Part shown: one piece after another, positions 35,971 to 45,649 of the stretch
Numbering within the stretch: the stretch's first letter is position 1
Layout: every line of letters starts with the position of its first letter
Source: CADCWK01 sp965218235
Lineage (GTDB): Bacteria; Chloroflexota; Chloroflexia; Thermomicrobiales; UBA6265
Reading direction: 5' to 3'
Length of the DNA: 64,000 nucleotides
NCBI GenBank assembly: GCA_965218235.1
Contig: OZ244596.1
Span: 558,001 to 622,000 of the forward strand
Position numbers and translations under genes: made by a program
The notes under the pieces: model-generated
Seen by the model: the letters and a program-made list of their open reading frames with translations, nothing else
Told to the model about the DNA's origin: nothing
The model's database searches: none

Positions 35971-37389
35971 TCAGTAGGCGCCCCTGCCCCCGACGACGGC
36001 CGGCAGCGTCCGCACGATCAGCTTGAGATCCAGCCAGGGCGACCACGTCTCGACGTAATAGAGGTCGAGCCGGATCATCTCCTCGAAGCTGAGGTCGCTC
36101 CGGCCGTTGACCTGCCATAAGCCGGTCAACCCCGGCACAACGGCGAGGCGCTGGTGATGGGACGGATCGTACAGGGCGACCTCATCGGGCAGCGGTGGCC
36201 GCGGCCCGACGACGCTCATCTCGCCCCGGACGATGTTCCAGACCTGCGGCACTTCGTCCAGACTCCAGCGCCGGAGCCACTTGCCCACTCGGGTCAGGCG
36301 TGGGTCGGCGGCGTGCTTGAACAGTCGCGGGTCAGCCGAACCGGCCGCGGCGATCAGATCGTCGCGAAGCACGTCAGCATTCGCGACCATCGTCCGGAAC
36401 TTGAGCGCGTCGAAGTGGCGACCATGCCGGCCGACGCGGGGCTGGCGGAGCAGGACGGGGCCGGGCGCGTCCAGTCGGATCAGCCCGGCGATCAGCAGCA
36501 TCGGGATCAGCGCGAGAACCAGCATCACTCCGGCGAAGGAAAGATCAACCGCACGTTTGAAGGCACGGCCGCGCCGGGACATGACGTCGTGATCGAACTC
36601 GATGACTGGCACCCCGGCCAGCTCGGTGACGACCGCCCGGCCAACCCCGCCAAGAGTCGGCGCGATGCGAACCGTCAGCCCGGCGGAGCGGGCCTCCGTG
36701 ACGAGCGAGCCGAGCCGGTCAAGACCCACCCTCCCAGGGATGAAGATCACCTGATCGGCCCGGTGGCGGCGCGCGACATCGGCAACCTGATCGAGTCTTC
36801 CGAGCCGGAGGGCACTCACGATCCGGTGCTCGGTCGCGACCGGCAGCGCTCCGGCGCCGGGTTCGTCGGAGAGGTAGCCGACGAGGTGGGCCCCGAGCCG
36901 GGGATCGTTGACGACCGCCTGCATCAGGCGCCGGCCGGTCTCGCCCTCCGCACCGGCGAAGAGAATGCGGGACACGCCAAGCCCCCGGCGCCAGGCGAGG
37001 ACGTCGACGAGGTTGAAGGCCCAGCGCTTGACCAGCAGTGCCAGCGACGTCAGCGCCCACGTCCCGAGCAGCGGTCCGACCGGCTGCGGGATCCCGAGAG
37101 CCGCGTCGGAGACGATGACGGCCGCCAGCGCCACGACCAGCACTTCGCCAAGCACGATCGCCCGGTCGAAGCGAGATGTTCGCGGATCCGGACCATAGAC
37201 ATCGCGAAGCAGACCGGCCGCCAGCGTCGCGACGACGAGCAGCACCGCCGACCGCTGCTCCAGCGCATCGACGGCCAGGACAGTCGTAACCAGCACGAGC
37301 AGCAGGGCATCGGACAGCACATCGGCGCCGACACTGAACCGGCGCAGCCACGGCGGGCGGCCATGCCGGTCCCACCACGGTCGCTTCAC
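35971..37389 (-). CDS. Polyprenyl glycosylphosphotransferase (exopolysaccharide initiation)
   Basis: About 472 aa. Four to five N-terminal helices, a CoA-binding-like Rossmann segment (ILFAGAEGETGRRLMQAV) and a C-terminal bacterial sugar transferase domain: KRAVDLSFAGVMLVLALIPM, LKFRTMV, SLDEVPQVWNIVRGEMSVVGPRPP, PGLTGLWQVNGRS. It transfers a sugar phosphate to undecaprenyl phosphate, the first step of capsule or EPS synthesis. I take GTG 37389 as start (AGGG 6-9 nt upstream); GTG 37422 or ATG 37557 are possible. The Wzz-like gene downstream fits the same pathway. Confidence 0.87.
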   Translation of the reverse strand: MKRPWWDRHGRPPWLRRFSVGADVLSDALLLVLVTTVLAVDALEQRSAVLLVVATLAAGLLRDVYGPDPRTSRFDRAIVLGEVLVVALAAVIVSDAALGIPQPVGPLLGTWALTSLALLVKRWAFNLVDVLAWRRGLGVSRILFAGAEGETGRRLMQAVVNDPRLGAHLVGYLSDEPGAGALPVATEHRIVSALRLGRLDQVADVARRHRADQVIFIPGRVGLDRLGSLVTEARSAGLTVRIAPTLGGVGRAVVTELAGVPVIEFDHDVMSRRGRAFKRAVDLSFAGVMLVLALIPMLLIAGLIRLDAPGPVLLRQPRVGRHGRHFDALKFRTMVANADVLRDDLIAAAGSADPRLFKHAADPRLTRVGKWLRRWSLDEVPQVWNIVRGEMSVVGPRPPLPDEVALYDPSHHQRLAVVPGLTGLWQVNGRSDLSFEEMIRLDLYYVETWSPWLDLKLIVRTLPAVVGGRGAY

Positions 37390-37762
37390 GGCGCCCTGAG
37401 AGGTGGCGATGTTCGTGACGGGGACGGGAAATACCTGGTCGATCAACGAACCGAACCCTCTTCTCTGCCGCCGGTCCGCCCGATTGACGTCGACGGGGAG
37501 GCGGGCAACCAACACGTTATGGTAGCACTTCCCGCGCTCGGCATTTTCGTACCACATTTGCCGGCCGATCAGGGCCCTGGGTCGTATCGTGTTCCCACGG
37601 TCCTCAAGGGCGGGCCAGATCCGTGACCGGACCGGTCCGGGCGTCGGCCTATACTGCGCCACGGCATGGCCCGCCGATGCCTCCTGACCGTTCGGCATCG
37701 GGACCGAGAACGCGTCCGGCCGGGCGGTACGACTCGCGATCACTCACGAAGGAAGCGTCACC
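37390..37762. promoter_or_regulatory. Divergent intergenic region with a 14-bp palindrome
   Basis: 373 bases between the sugar transferase and the MFS gene. A perfect palindrome CCGGACCGGTCCGG (37626-37639) lies ten bases before a TATACT (37649-37654), which may be a -10 element for the MFS gene. The frame of the sugar transferase stays open through part of this stretch, so some of it could be coding if an earlier start is used. Confidence 0.4.
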
Positions 37763-39118
37763 TTGCCAGGAGCCGAGATCAGACGGTACGCGATCGCCCA
37801 GCAGGGCCGGACCGGCGCGTTCGTCGCGGGCCAGTTCGTCGGGCTGCTCTCCACCGCCGCCAGCGCGATCCTCAACCCGATCATCGTCCTGCCGGCCCTG
37901 ATCTTCGGCTTCACGGAGTCGTGGTATCTGATCGCGCTGCCGGTCGTGCTGGCCGGGCTGCTCTGGGGCGTCGGCGCCGGGATCGGCGGCCTGCCGGCCA
38001 GCCGCGAGCGACCGGGGATCTGGGCGATCGCCGGCAACATCATCCGGCTGCTGGTGGTGATCGCCCTCGCCTTCGTCGTCGACCGGAGCGAGCAATACGG
38101 CGGCGACGCGGTGCTCCGGGCGCTGTTCATCTGCTTCGGGATTTCCGTCATCGGCTCGGGCATCGCGGCCCAGGCCGGCGTCTCGGTCGCGACGCGGATC
38201 GTCCCGGCCAGCCGGCGGACGGGCTACTTCACCTCCCGGACGGTGCTGGGAGCGCTGGCCGCGATCGCCGTGTCGCTCGTCGCCGCGGCGATCTTCGCCG
38301 ACGACGCGATCGTCTTCCCGGCCCAGTACGCCATCCTGTTTGTGATCGCCGCCGCCTGCCTGGCGGTCGCGACCTACTTCCAGTCCACCATCCCGGCTCC
38401 AGCGAACGGCACCGTTCCAGCGCGGCCAGACAACGTGGGGGCAAGCCGGCCGGGTCGTGGGCTGATCACCTACGTCGGGTTTCGCTGGTTCCTAGCGGCG
38501 GCCGCGCTGGCCGACCCATTCCTGATCGTCTACGCCCTGCGTGACCTGAGCGCGTCACCGGCCGTGATCGGGCTCTACGTCGCGGCGCTCGTCGCCTGCC
38601 GGCTGCTCTCGGAGCCGATCTGGACCCGGCTGGCCCGGCGTGGCCGGATTCGAACCGGCCTCCAGGCGGTCGCGGTGGTCCGGCTGCTCGTCCCGGTGCT
38701 GGCGCTGACGCTGCCGCAGCTCTACGACTCGACCGTCTGGACCGACCGCGTCTCAGACCCGGACACCCAGGGCTGGCTGTTTGCGCTGGTCTTCACCCTG
38801 ATCGGGATCGCGCAGGGCGGTCAGGCACGGCTGAACCTGCCGTACCTGACGGAGATCGAGGCCCGGCACGGCGCCGTCGCCCGGCCACTGACCAACGGGA
38901 TCGTCGCGATCGCGGCGCTGGCCCCGCTGGCCGGCGCCTGGGTCTACTCCCGCTGGGGGTTCGACGAGACCCTGCTATCGGCCGGCGGCGTCGCGCTGCT
39001 CGGCGTGCTCCTCAGCGGCGCCCTCGTCATCAGCAGCGGCGTCGCCCGGCCGGTCGGCAACTCGTGGCAGTTCCGTCGCCTACGCCAGGCGGTCTCGCTC
39101 TCGGGCCGGCGCGACTGA
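37763..39118 (+). CDS. MFS-type membrane transporter
   Basis: 451 aa with about twelve hydrophobic segments in two halves. The first half holds LLWGVGAGIGGLPASRERPG and the second SASPAVIGLYVAALVACRLLSEPIWTRLARRGR, a motif A-like cytoplasmic loop. The substrate is unknown; neighbouring EPS genes are divergent, so no functional tie is claimed. The start is TTG 37763 with GAAGGAAG about 7 nt upstream. Confidence 0.72.
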   Translation: MPGAEIRRYAIAQQGRTGAFVAGQFVGLLSTAASAILNPIIVLPALIFGFTESWYLIALPVVLAGLLWGVGAGIGGLPASRERPGIWAIAGNIIRLLVVIALAFVVDRSEQYGGDAVLRALFICFGISVIGSGIAAQAGVSVATRIVPASRRTGYFTSRTVLGALAAIAVSLVAAAIFADDAIVFPAQYAILFVIAAACLAVATYFQSTIPAPANGTVPARPDNVGASRPGRGLITYVGFRWFLAAAALADPFLIVYALRDLSASPAVIGLYVAALVACRLLSEPIWTRLARRGRIRTGLQAVAVVRLLVPVLALTLPQLYDSTVWTDRVSDPDTQGWLFALVFTLIGIAQGGQARLNLPYLTEIEARHGAVARPLTNGIVAIAALAPLAGAWVYSRWGFDETLLSAGGVALLGVLLSGALVISSGVARPVGNSWQFRRLRQAVSLSGRRD

Positions 39119-39182
39119 CGGTATGATCCCGGACGATCCCGTCCCGCCGGACCCCGGCAACGACCATGAGTCAGGAGCGCTG

Positions 39183-39842
39183 ATGTTCGCCACCGGAAGG
39201 CCAGTGACCCACGAGTTCCCCAACCTGCACGCCAGCACCCACCCGCTCGTCGCCCACAACCTGACTGAGCTGACCGACGAGCGGACCAGCTCCCGCGCGT
39301 TCCGGGTCCTCGTCCGTCGCCTGACGACGCTGCTCATCTACGAGGCGACGGCCCACCTCGCTCTCGCCGAGACGACCTACCGGACACCGATGGAACCGAC
39401 GATGGGTGGCCGCATGTCGGAGCGGATCGGCCTCGTCCCCATCCTTCGGGCCGGGCTCGGGATGGTCGAGCCGGCGCTGGACGCCCTGCCCGACGCCGAG
39501 GTCTGGCACCTCGGGCTCTACCGCGACGAGGCGACCAAGCAGCCGGTGAGCTACTACAACCGGTTGCCGGAGCGCTGTCCGGACGACCACATCTTCATCC
39601 TCGATCCGATGCTCGCGACCGGCGGCTCGGCATCGGACGCGGTCGACGTCGTGAAGGCCTGGGGCGCTCCGGCGATCACGTTCATCGGGCTGATCGCCGC
39701 GCCGGAGGGCGTCGGCCGGATGCTCGAGCGGCACCCGGACGTCCCGCTCTACGTCGCCGCTCTCCACCGCCAGCTCAACGAGCACGCCTTCATCCTGCCG
39801 GGCCTCGGCGACGCGGGCGATCGCCAGTTCGGGACCGGCTGA
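39183..39842 (+). CDS. upp: Uracil phosphoribosyltransferase
   Basis: 219 aa. The PRPP-binding motif DPMLATGGSASDAV and the uracil-binding C-terminal region, with GRMSERIGLVPILRAGLGM earlier, are diagnostic. Upp salvages uracil to UMP. ATG 39183 has CAGGAG upstream. It begins 64 bases after the MFS gene, raising the possibility that the transporter carries a nucleobase or similar compound, but nothing in its sequence shows this. Confidence 0.95.
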   Translation: MFATGRPVTHEFPNLHASTHPLVAHNLTELTDERTSSRAFRVLVRRLTTLLIYEATAHLALAETTYRTPMEPTMGGRMSERIGLVPILRAGLGMVEPALDALPDAEVWHLGLYRDEATKQPVSYYNRLPERCPDDHIFILDPMLATGGSASDAVDVVKAWGAPAITFIGLIAAPEGVGRMLERHPDVPLYVAALHRQLNEHAFILPGLGDAGDRQFGTG

Positions 39843-39961
39843 GTCCCGACCCGGCCCTGACGGTCGGGACTCAGGAACGGCGTCGTGGTGAGCAAAGCGG
39901 AGAACCGCGGACGTGCCGGTGGGGGTGAGCCGATCACCTTTGAGACGGCCTTCTGGCTGGA

Positions 39962-40864
39962 CTACTGGCCGACCGGAGCGCGAACGATCAGGACCGGGGC
40001 GACGCCGCTGCGGATGAGCTGATCCGAGACGCTGCCGGACAGAACACGGTCGAGCCCGGAGCGACCGTGGGTCGCCATGACGATCAGATCGCCCGGCTTC
40101 GTCAGTTCCTCGATTGCCGGCGCGGCGCTGCCGGTCAGGAACTCGGTGCTGTTCGCCACCCCGGCCGCGGTCAACTGGCGGCTGGCCGCGGACAACCACT
40201 CCTGGGCGGAGTCGCGGGTCTCCTCGTAGACCTCCTCGACGTTCATCGCCATCCCAATGTCCTGCACCATCGACGGCGAGGTCAGCGGGACGAGGTTGAT
40301 CGTCGAGACCGCCAGCACCGGGATCGAGAACCGCTGGGCCAGGTCGATGGCGATGGGCAGGGCGGCGGCGGACGTGTCGGTCCCGTCCAGCGGCAGGACG
40401 ATCCGGCTGAAGCGGCGCGGCTCGCGGCTCGCGGCGCCGGTGGCGCTGTCATGGGCGTGGTCGTCGCTGTGGATGACCGCGACCGATCGGTGGCTGCGGC
40501 GGACGACCTGATCGGTGACGGACCCGAACGCCAGCCGGGCGAGTCCGCCCCGGCCACGGGTGCTCATCACGATCAGGTCGGCTCCGAGCCGGTCGGCCGT
40601 GGCGACGATGGCGTCGGCGGGATCACCGGTCTGGACCACTGTCTCAATGGATTTGCCGTCGCCAGCCAGGCTTCGGAGGGTGGCGATCGCGTCGAGGTCG
40701 GCGTGGGCCTGATCGCCCTGCTTCTCATCGACGCGGAGGATCGTGATCACGGCGCCGGATGAGGCGAGCCCAAGCGCCAGCGAGAACGCCTGGGCGGACA
40801 GAGCGGAACCGTCGAACGGAACGAGGATGCGCTGGCCAACCGTCTGATTCGGTGCTGACATCAT
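39962..40864 (-). CDS. Tandem universal stress protein (two UspA domains)
   Basis: 300 aa made of two UspA domains (about 9-135 and 150-298). Each ends in the ATP-binding motif G-x2-G-x9-G-S: STRGRGGLARLAFGSVTDQV and ATHGRSGLDRVLSGSVSDQL. Such proteins bind nucleotides and are induced in stress or stasis. Two consecutive ATG codons (40864 and 40861) follow GGGAGAG; the second gives better spacing. Divergent from the PLP enzyme gene. Confidence 0.9.
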   Translation of the reverse strand: MMSAPNQTVGQRILVPFDGSALSAQAFSLALGLASSGAVITILRVDEKQGDQAHADLDAIATLRSLAGDGKSIETVVQTGDPADAIVATADRLGADLIVMSTRGRGGLARLAFGSVTDQVVRRSHRSVAVIHSDDHAHDSATGAASREPRRFSRIVLPLDGTDTSAAALPIAIDLAQRFSIPVLAVSTINLVPLTSPSMVQDIGMAMNVEEVYEETRDSAQEWLSAASRQLTAAGVANSTEFLTGSAAPAIEELTKPGDLIVMATHGRSGLDRVLSGSVSDQLIRSGVAPVLIVRAPVGQ

Positions 40865-41014
40865 GACTCTCCCTGGTGGGTCGATGAGAACCCCGTGTCT
40901 GGCGCCGAGCGTCTTCCCATGCGGGTAAGGACGGGCTCGGCACGGCGATTCCCGACGCAAACCGCTCGCCTTCCCGGTCCGTGACGGACCGGGACGAGCC
41001 ACCACGCCGGGCGG

Positions 41015-41023
41015 TGCTAGACT
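41015..41023 (+). promoter_or_regulatory. Extended -10 element before the PLP enzyme gene
   Basis: TGCTAGACT, 74 bases before the TTG start; no clear -35. Confidence 0.4.
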
Positions 41024-41097
41024 CGCAGCATATCGCGGGTCTGGCCGGGCTGCCGCGCCGCACCCGCTAGACCACGCGCGTGTCACAGGAGATTCCC

Positions 41098-42354
41098 TTG
41101 ACGAACGACAATGGGACCGGACCGGTTCACGGTCAGCCGACCGATCGACTCGCCAACGCCGGCTTCGCCACCCGCAGCGTCCACGGCGGCGAGCGCCAGG
41201 GCACGCCCGACTACACTCCGACCGTCGCCCCGATCCACCTCAGCGCGTCGTATTTCTACGACGACACGATGGAGCTCGACGCCGTCTTCGCCAACGAGCG
41301 CCAGGGCTACGTCTACACGCGCTACGGCAACCCGACGCTCCACGCCCTGGAGCAGTCGATCGCCGCCCTCGAAGGGACCGAGGACGCCGTTACCTACGCC
41401 TCCGGCATGGCCGCCATCCACGCCGCGATCCTGCTCGACGCCCGAGCTGGCGACCGCGTCGTCGCCGGGCGCGATGTCTACGGCGCGACCTACGCCATCC
41501 TGTCGAAGCTGTTCCAGTCGCTCGGGATCGAAACGACGTTCGTCGACACCCGCGACCTGGCGGCCGTCGAGGAGGCCGTCCAGCGCGTCCGGCCGTCGCT
41601 GGTCGTCTGCGAGACGGTCTCCAACCCGCTGGTCCGTGTCGCCAACCTCCCTGAGCTGGCCCGGATCGCCCACGCCGCCGGCGCCCGGCTCATGGTCGAC
41701 AACACCTTCGCCTCCCCGCTGCTGGTCAACCCGGCCAAGCACGGCGCCGACACAGTCGTCCACTCCGCAACCAAGTATCTCGGCGGCCACGGCGACGCCA
41801 CCGCCGGGGTGATCGCGACCACCGCCGCGCGGGCCCTCGCCCTCCGCGAGCAGGCCAAGCTGGTCGGCCCGACGCTCGGCGCCTTCGAGGCCTGGCTGAT
41901 CCTGCGCGGGATCAAGACCCTCCCGCTCCGGGTCCGGGCTCAGAGCGAGGGGGCCCGGCAGCTGGTCGACTGGCTCCGGCAGCACCCGCTGGTCTCGGAG
42001 GTCTACTACCCCGAGGACGCGAGGATCGGCGCGGCGGCCGGAATCTTCAACGACCACCGGCGCGGCGGGATGCTCGCCTTCGAGATTCGCGACGCCGGGC
42101 GGGCCGGCGCCTTCCGCTTCATGGAAGCGCTGAAGCTCATCATCCCGGCCACGACCCTCGGCGACGTCTACACGTTGGTCCTCCACCCGGCGATGTCCTC
42201 CCACCGCGCCCTGACCTCCGAGCAGCGCGAGGAGATCGGTATCCGCGAGGGGCTGATCCGCCTGTCGATGGGGATCGAGGACGTGGACGACATCACCGGT
42301 GACCTCGACCAGGCGCTCCGGGTCGCGGTCACCGCTAGCCCGATCAGCGTCTGA
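41098..42354 (+). CDS. Cys/Met metabolism PLP enzyme (cystathionine gamma-synthase/lyase type)
   Basis: 418 aa. The PLP lysine is in VVHSATKYLGGHGDATAG, with YTRYGNPT and ETVSNPLVRV and the C-terminal LIRLSMGIEDVDDI of the family. Members interconvert homocysteine, cystathionine and cysteine, or degrade methionine to methanethiol; sequence alone does not separate them. The start is TTG 41098, because AGGAG (41087-41091) lies 6 nt before it; a GTG at 41080 precedes the ribosome site. Confidence 0.9.
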   Translation: MTNDNGTGPVHGQPTDRLANAGFATRSVHGGERQGTPDYTPTVAPIHLSASYFYDDTMELDAVFANERQGYVYTRYGNPTLHALEQSIAALEGTEDAVTYASGMAAIHAAILLDARAGDRVVAGRDVYGATYAILSKLFQSLGIETTFVDTRDLAAVEEAVQRVRPSLVVCETVSNPLVRVANLPELARIAHAAGARLMVDNTFASPLLVNPAKHGADTVVHSATKYLGGHGDATAGVIATTAARALALREQAKLVGPTLGAFEAWLILRGIKTLPLRVRAQSEGARQLVDWLRQHPLVSEVYYPEDARIGAAAGIFNDHRRGGMLAFEIRDAGRAGAFRFMEALKLIIPATTLGDVYTLVLHPAMSSHRALTSEQREEIGIREGLIRLSMGIEDVDDITGDLDQALRVAVTASPISV

Positions 42355-42396
42355 CCGTCCGTCCCGCCAGCCCGCTCTCGATCCCGAGGACCGACC

Positions 42397-43236
42397 ATGT
42401 CTGATCCGATCCCCATTCGGCCCCGGATCGATGGGCCGCGCTGGCCGTCCGGCTTCCGCTCCGCCCTCGCGATCATGGTCGACGCCCAGGGACCGCAGGC
42501 GGCCATCGCCTCCCGCTACGCCACGACCGGCCTGACCCGCCTCCTGACGATCTTTGCCGACCTCGGGATCCGCTCGACGGTGATCTGGACGGCCGATTCG
42601 GCCCTCGCCCAGCCGGGCCTGCTGCAGGAGACCCGGTCGCAGGGTCACGGGACGGCGCTGACGGTCCAGGACACCGCCGACCCACGCCAGCTCGGCGCCG
42701 CCCTCAATGACCTCGCCGCCCGTCTGACCGGGCCAGCGCCGGGGATCGTCCTACCCGAGATCGCCGGTCCGGCCGCCAACCGGATCAACGTCCTCGCCGC
42801 GACACTGGCCGACGCCGGCTTCGCCTGGGTGGCCGACACCGCGCTCGGCCTCGACATGCCGGTCCGGACGATGACCGCCGGGCAGGCCGTCGTTCGCATC
42901 CCACTGCCGCCCCGGCCAAGCGACATCGGGCTGGACACCGATCTCGTTTCGGATCAGCTCGTCGTCAACTGGCGCGACGACCTCGACGTCCTGCGGGATG
43001 AGGGGGCCCTTCAGGTCCTGCGCCTGTCGGCATGGCGGGCAGGGCGGCCGGGCACGTCCCGCGGCATCACCCGCTTCTTCGACTACGCCGTCGAGCTGGG
43101 CGATGTCTGGATGGCGCGGGTCGACGAGATCGCCGGCTGGTGGGACCAGCATGAGCGCGGCGCGATTCCGTTCGCGGCCGACGGGGACCGCGCGCCGATT
43201 TCCGATAGCGACGACGACGAGCCGGAGGACCGATGA
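42397..43236 (+). CDS. Degenerate NodB-like polysaccharide deacetylase
   Basis: 279 aa. The fold order of PuuE-type deacetylases can be followed: YATTGLTRLLTIFADLGIRSTVIWTADSA matches the region that precedes the metal site. However, where active enzymes have GHExxxH, this one reads SQGHGTALTVQD, and the first metal motif is reduced to MVDAQG. The second metal His is therefore missing and catalysis is doubtful. The C-terminus is acidic. It overlaps the amidohydrolase gene by 4 bases (ATGA), so both proteins are made together. Confidence 0.65.
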   Translation: MSDPIPIRPRIDGPRWPSGFRSALAIMVDAQGPQAAIASRYATTGLTRLLTIFADLGIRSTVIWTADSALAQPGLLQETRSQGHGTALTVQDTADPRQLGAALNDLAARLTGPAPGIVLPEIAGPAANRINVLAATLADAGFAWVADTALGLDMPVRTMTAGQAVVRIPLPPRPSDIGLDTDLVSDQLVVNWRDDLDVLRDEGALQVLRLSAWRAGRPGTSRGITRFFDYAVELGDVWMARVDEIAGWWDQHERGAIPFAADGDRAPISDSDDDEPEDR

Positions 43237-44843
43237 CGGGCACGACGATCTATCACAACGGCCAGATCAGGACGATGGCCCGCCGCCAACAGCCGATCGT
43301 GGAGTCGGTCGTCTTCAGCGAGGGCCGCGTCGCCTTCGCCGGCGACCTCGCCACAGCGCGGGCGGTCGCCGGCTCCCGGGCCGAGCCGATCGACCTGCGC
43401 GGCCGGACGATGACGCCGGGTCTCAACGACGCCCACGCTCACCCGAAGCTCTTCGGCCAGGCCCTGCTCGACATCGACCTGACGCTGGCCGAGCCGTCCC
43501 CGCTCTCGGTGCTGATGGGGCGCATGCGAACCGGCGCGGGTGAGCGGCCGGACCGCGCCTGGGTGATCGGCCGCGGCTACGACGACAACATGCTCCATGA
43601 GCAGCGCCACCCGACCCGGCAGGATCTGGACGCGGTCATTCCCGACCGGCCCGCCCTGATCGTCCGGGCCGACTACCACATCGGCGTCGCCAACAGCCGG
43701 GCGCTGGAGCTGGCCGGGATCACCCGCGACACGCCGGACCCGGACAACGGCCGGATCGACCGCGATGAGCACGGCGAGCCGACCGGCGTCCTGCGCGAGT
43801 CGATGCTGACGGTGATCGAGGCCGTCCCGCCGCAGCTGACGGTCGACCAGCTCGCGGCGGCAATCAGGCAGGCCGGCGAGGTCTACCGGACCTACGGCGT
43901 GACGAGCGTCGCCGAGGCCGGAATCCGCCGGCCGGAGGAGATGCTGGCCTACCAGCGACTGCGGGAGTCGGGCGAGCTGCCGCTGCGGACCTACCTGATG
44001 ATGATCATCGAGAACAACCTCGACGAGCTGGCTTCGCTCGGCTTCCGGACGGGCTTCGGCGATGACTGGCTCCGGATCGGTCCCGCCAAGCTGTTCGCCG
44101 ATGGCACGATCGGCGGTCGGACCGCGAAGTTCCGGGAACCGTTCGTCGGCGAGCCGGACAACACCGGGCTCCTGATGCAATCGGCCGAGTCGCTCAGGGC
44201 CGATGTCCTCCGGGCCCACCGGGCCGGCTTCCAGGTCGCGATCCATGCGATCGGCGATGCCGCGATCGACCTGGTCCTCGACGCCTACGAGGCCGCCCTG
44301 ATCGACACCCCGCGGGCCGACCACCGTCACCGGGTCGAGCACTGCTCGATCGTCGACGAGGCGACCATCCGGCGCATTGCCCGGCTGGGCGCGGTCCCGA
44401 TCCCCGGCACGTCGTTCCTCTACTACTTTCGGGACGGCTACGTGAACAACCTCGGCTACGACCGGATCCGGTACGCCTACGGGTTGAACACCTACAACCG
44501 CTACGGCGTCATCGCCGCCGCCAGCACCGACTGCCCGGTCGTGGCGCCGAACCCGATGATCGGGCTCCAGACGATGATGACCCGGCTGGACCAGGCCGGC
44601 CGGCCGGTCTGGCCGGAAGAAGCCATCACCCTCGACGCCGCACTCTACGCCTACACGGTCGCCGGCGCCTACGCCTCGTTCGAGGACCGGACCAAGGGCC
44701 AGTTCGTGCCGGGCCAGCTCGCTGACGCCGCCGTCTTCGAGCGGAACCTGGATGACGTCGACGCCGGAGACATCGGCTCGGTCCGGGCCGACCTGACGAT
44801 CCAGGACGGAACCGTCGTCTACGAGCGACCGGGTTCGAACTAG
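43233..44843 (+). CDS. Amidohydrolase family protein (YtcJ-like, Amidohydro_3)
   Basis: 536 aa. The pattern TIYHNGQIRTM, TMTPGLNDAHAHPKLFG (HxH metal site), WVIGRGYDDNMLHEQRHPTRQDLDAV, the HRVEHCS His and a late AASTDCPV are typical of YtcJ/Amidohydro_3 proteins, metal-dependent hydrolases of formamide-like or N-acyl compounds. The specific substrate is not known. Translationally coupled to the degenerate deacetylase. Confidence 0.87.
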   Translation: MTGTTIYHNGQIRTMARRQQPIVESVVFSEGRVAFAGDLATARAVAGSRAEPIDLRGRTMTPGLNDAHAHPKLFGQALLDIDLTLAEPSPLSVLMGRMRTGAGERPDRAWVIGRGYDDNMLHEQRHPTRQDLDAVIPDRPALIVRADYHIGVANSRALELAGITRDTPDPDNGRIDRDEHGEPTGVLRESMLTVIEAVPPQLTVDQLAAAIRQAGEVYRTYGVTSVAEAGIRRPEEMLAYQRLRESGELPLRTYLMMIIENNLDELASLGFRTGFGDDWLRIGPAKLFADGTIGGRTAKFREPFVGEPDNTGLLMQSAESLRADVLRAHRAGFQVAIHAIGDAAIDLVLDAYEAALIDTPRADHRHRVEHCSIVDEATIRRIARLGAVPIPGTSFLYYFRDGYVNNLGYDRIRYAYGLNTYNRYGVIAAASTDCPVVAPNPMIGLQTMMTRLDQAGRPVWPEEAITLDAALYAYTVAGAYASFEDRTKGQFVPGQLADAAVFERNLDDVDAGDIGSVRADLTIQDGTVVYERPGSN

Positions 44844-44967
44844 CCCGGATACGACCGCCCGCAAACCTCGGCACGAATTCGGCTTACGAAAGATCAGGCG
44901 TTGGACCGAAATGGGGACGAGACCCCGAGACAAGCGGCCCAAACCGGGCCATGGAGCAAGACAGACG

Positions 44968-45648
44968 ATGGTTCAAGTCAACTGGATTGGGCACGGCACT
45001 TTTCAGATCGAAGCCGAGGGACACCGCGTCCTGATCGACCCGTTCATCACCGGCAACCCGGCCGCCGTTCAGCCGGCGGACGACTTCAACCCGGAGACGA
45101 TCCTCGTCACCCACGCCCACGGCGACCACGTCGGCGATGTCGTCGAGATCGCGAAGCGGTCCGGTGCGACGGTCTACACGATTGTCGAGCTGGCCTCGTG
45201 GTTCGCGGACCAGGGTCTGGAGAAGACGGTCGGGTTCGGGTTCGGGGGCACGGTCGAGTTCCCCGGCGGCAGCGCCAAGCTCGTTCCGGCCCTGCACTCC
45301 TCGACGACGCCGGACGGCAAGGTGTCGACTCCGGCCGCCGGAATGGTCGTCCGGTTCGGTGGGCGGACGATCTACTTCGCCGGCGACACGGCGCTGTTCG
45401 GCGACATGGCCTTCATTGGCGACGAGAGGCTCGACATCGCGATCCTGCCGATCGGCGACCACTTCACGATGGGACCCGCCGACGCCGTCAAGGCGGCCCG
45501 GCTGCTGAACGCTCCGGTGGTCGTCCCGGGCCACTACAACACCTTCCCGGCCATCGCCCAGGACGCGACGGCGTTTGCCGCGGACATCGCCGCCAACACG
45601 TCCAGCCGGGTCGAGATCTTCCAGCCCGGCGAGACCCGCGAGCTCTAG
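44968..45648 (+). CDS. UPF0173 metal-dependent hydrolase (MBL fold)
   Basis: 226 aa. The zinc motif HAHGDH (VTHAHGDHVGDVVEIA) and the downstream FAGDTALFGDM, LPIGDHFTMGP and VPGHYNTFP are those of UPF0173 proteins, small cytoplasmic MBL hydrolases of unsettled substrate. ATG 44968 lies 124 bases after the amidohydrolase. The next gene starts one base after its stop. Confidence 0.93.
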   Translation: MVQVNWIGHGTFQIEAEGHRVLIDPFITGNPAAVQPADDFNPETILVTHAHGDHVGDVVEIAKRSGATVYTIVELASWFADQGLEKTVGFGFGGTVEFPGGSAKLVPALHSSTTPDGKVSTPAAGMVVRFGGRTIYFAGDTALFGDMAFIGDERLDIAILPIGDHFTMGPADAVKAARLLNAPVVVPGHYNTFPAIAQDATAFAADIAANTSSRVEIFQPGETREL

Positions 45649-45649
45649 C

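Noticed and set aside
36154..37626. 490-codon plus-strand frame opposite the sugar transferase
   Set aside because: Antisense shadow of a clear polyprenyl glycosylphosphotransferase.
44968..45648. The MBL protein as the missing ComEC nuclease domain
   Set aside because: Its motifs and length are those of UPF0173, and it lies 39 kb from comEC with unrelated neighbours.
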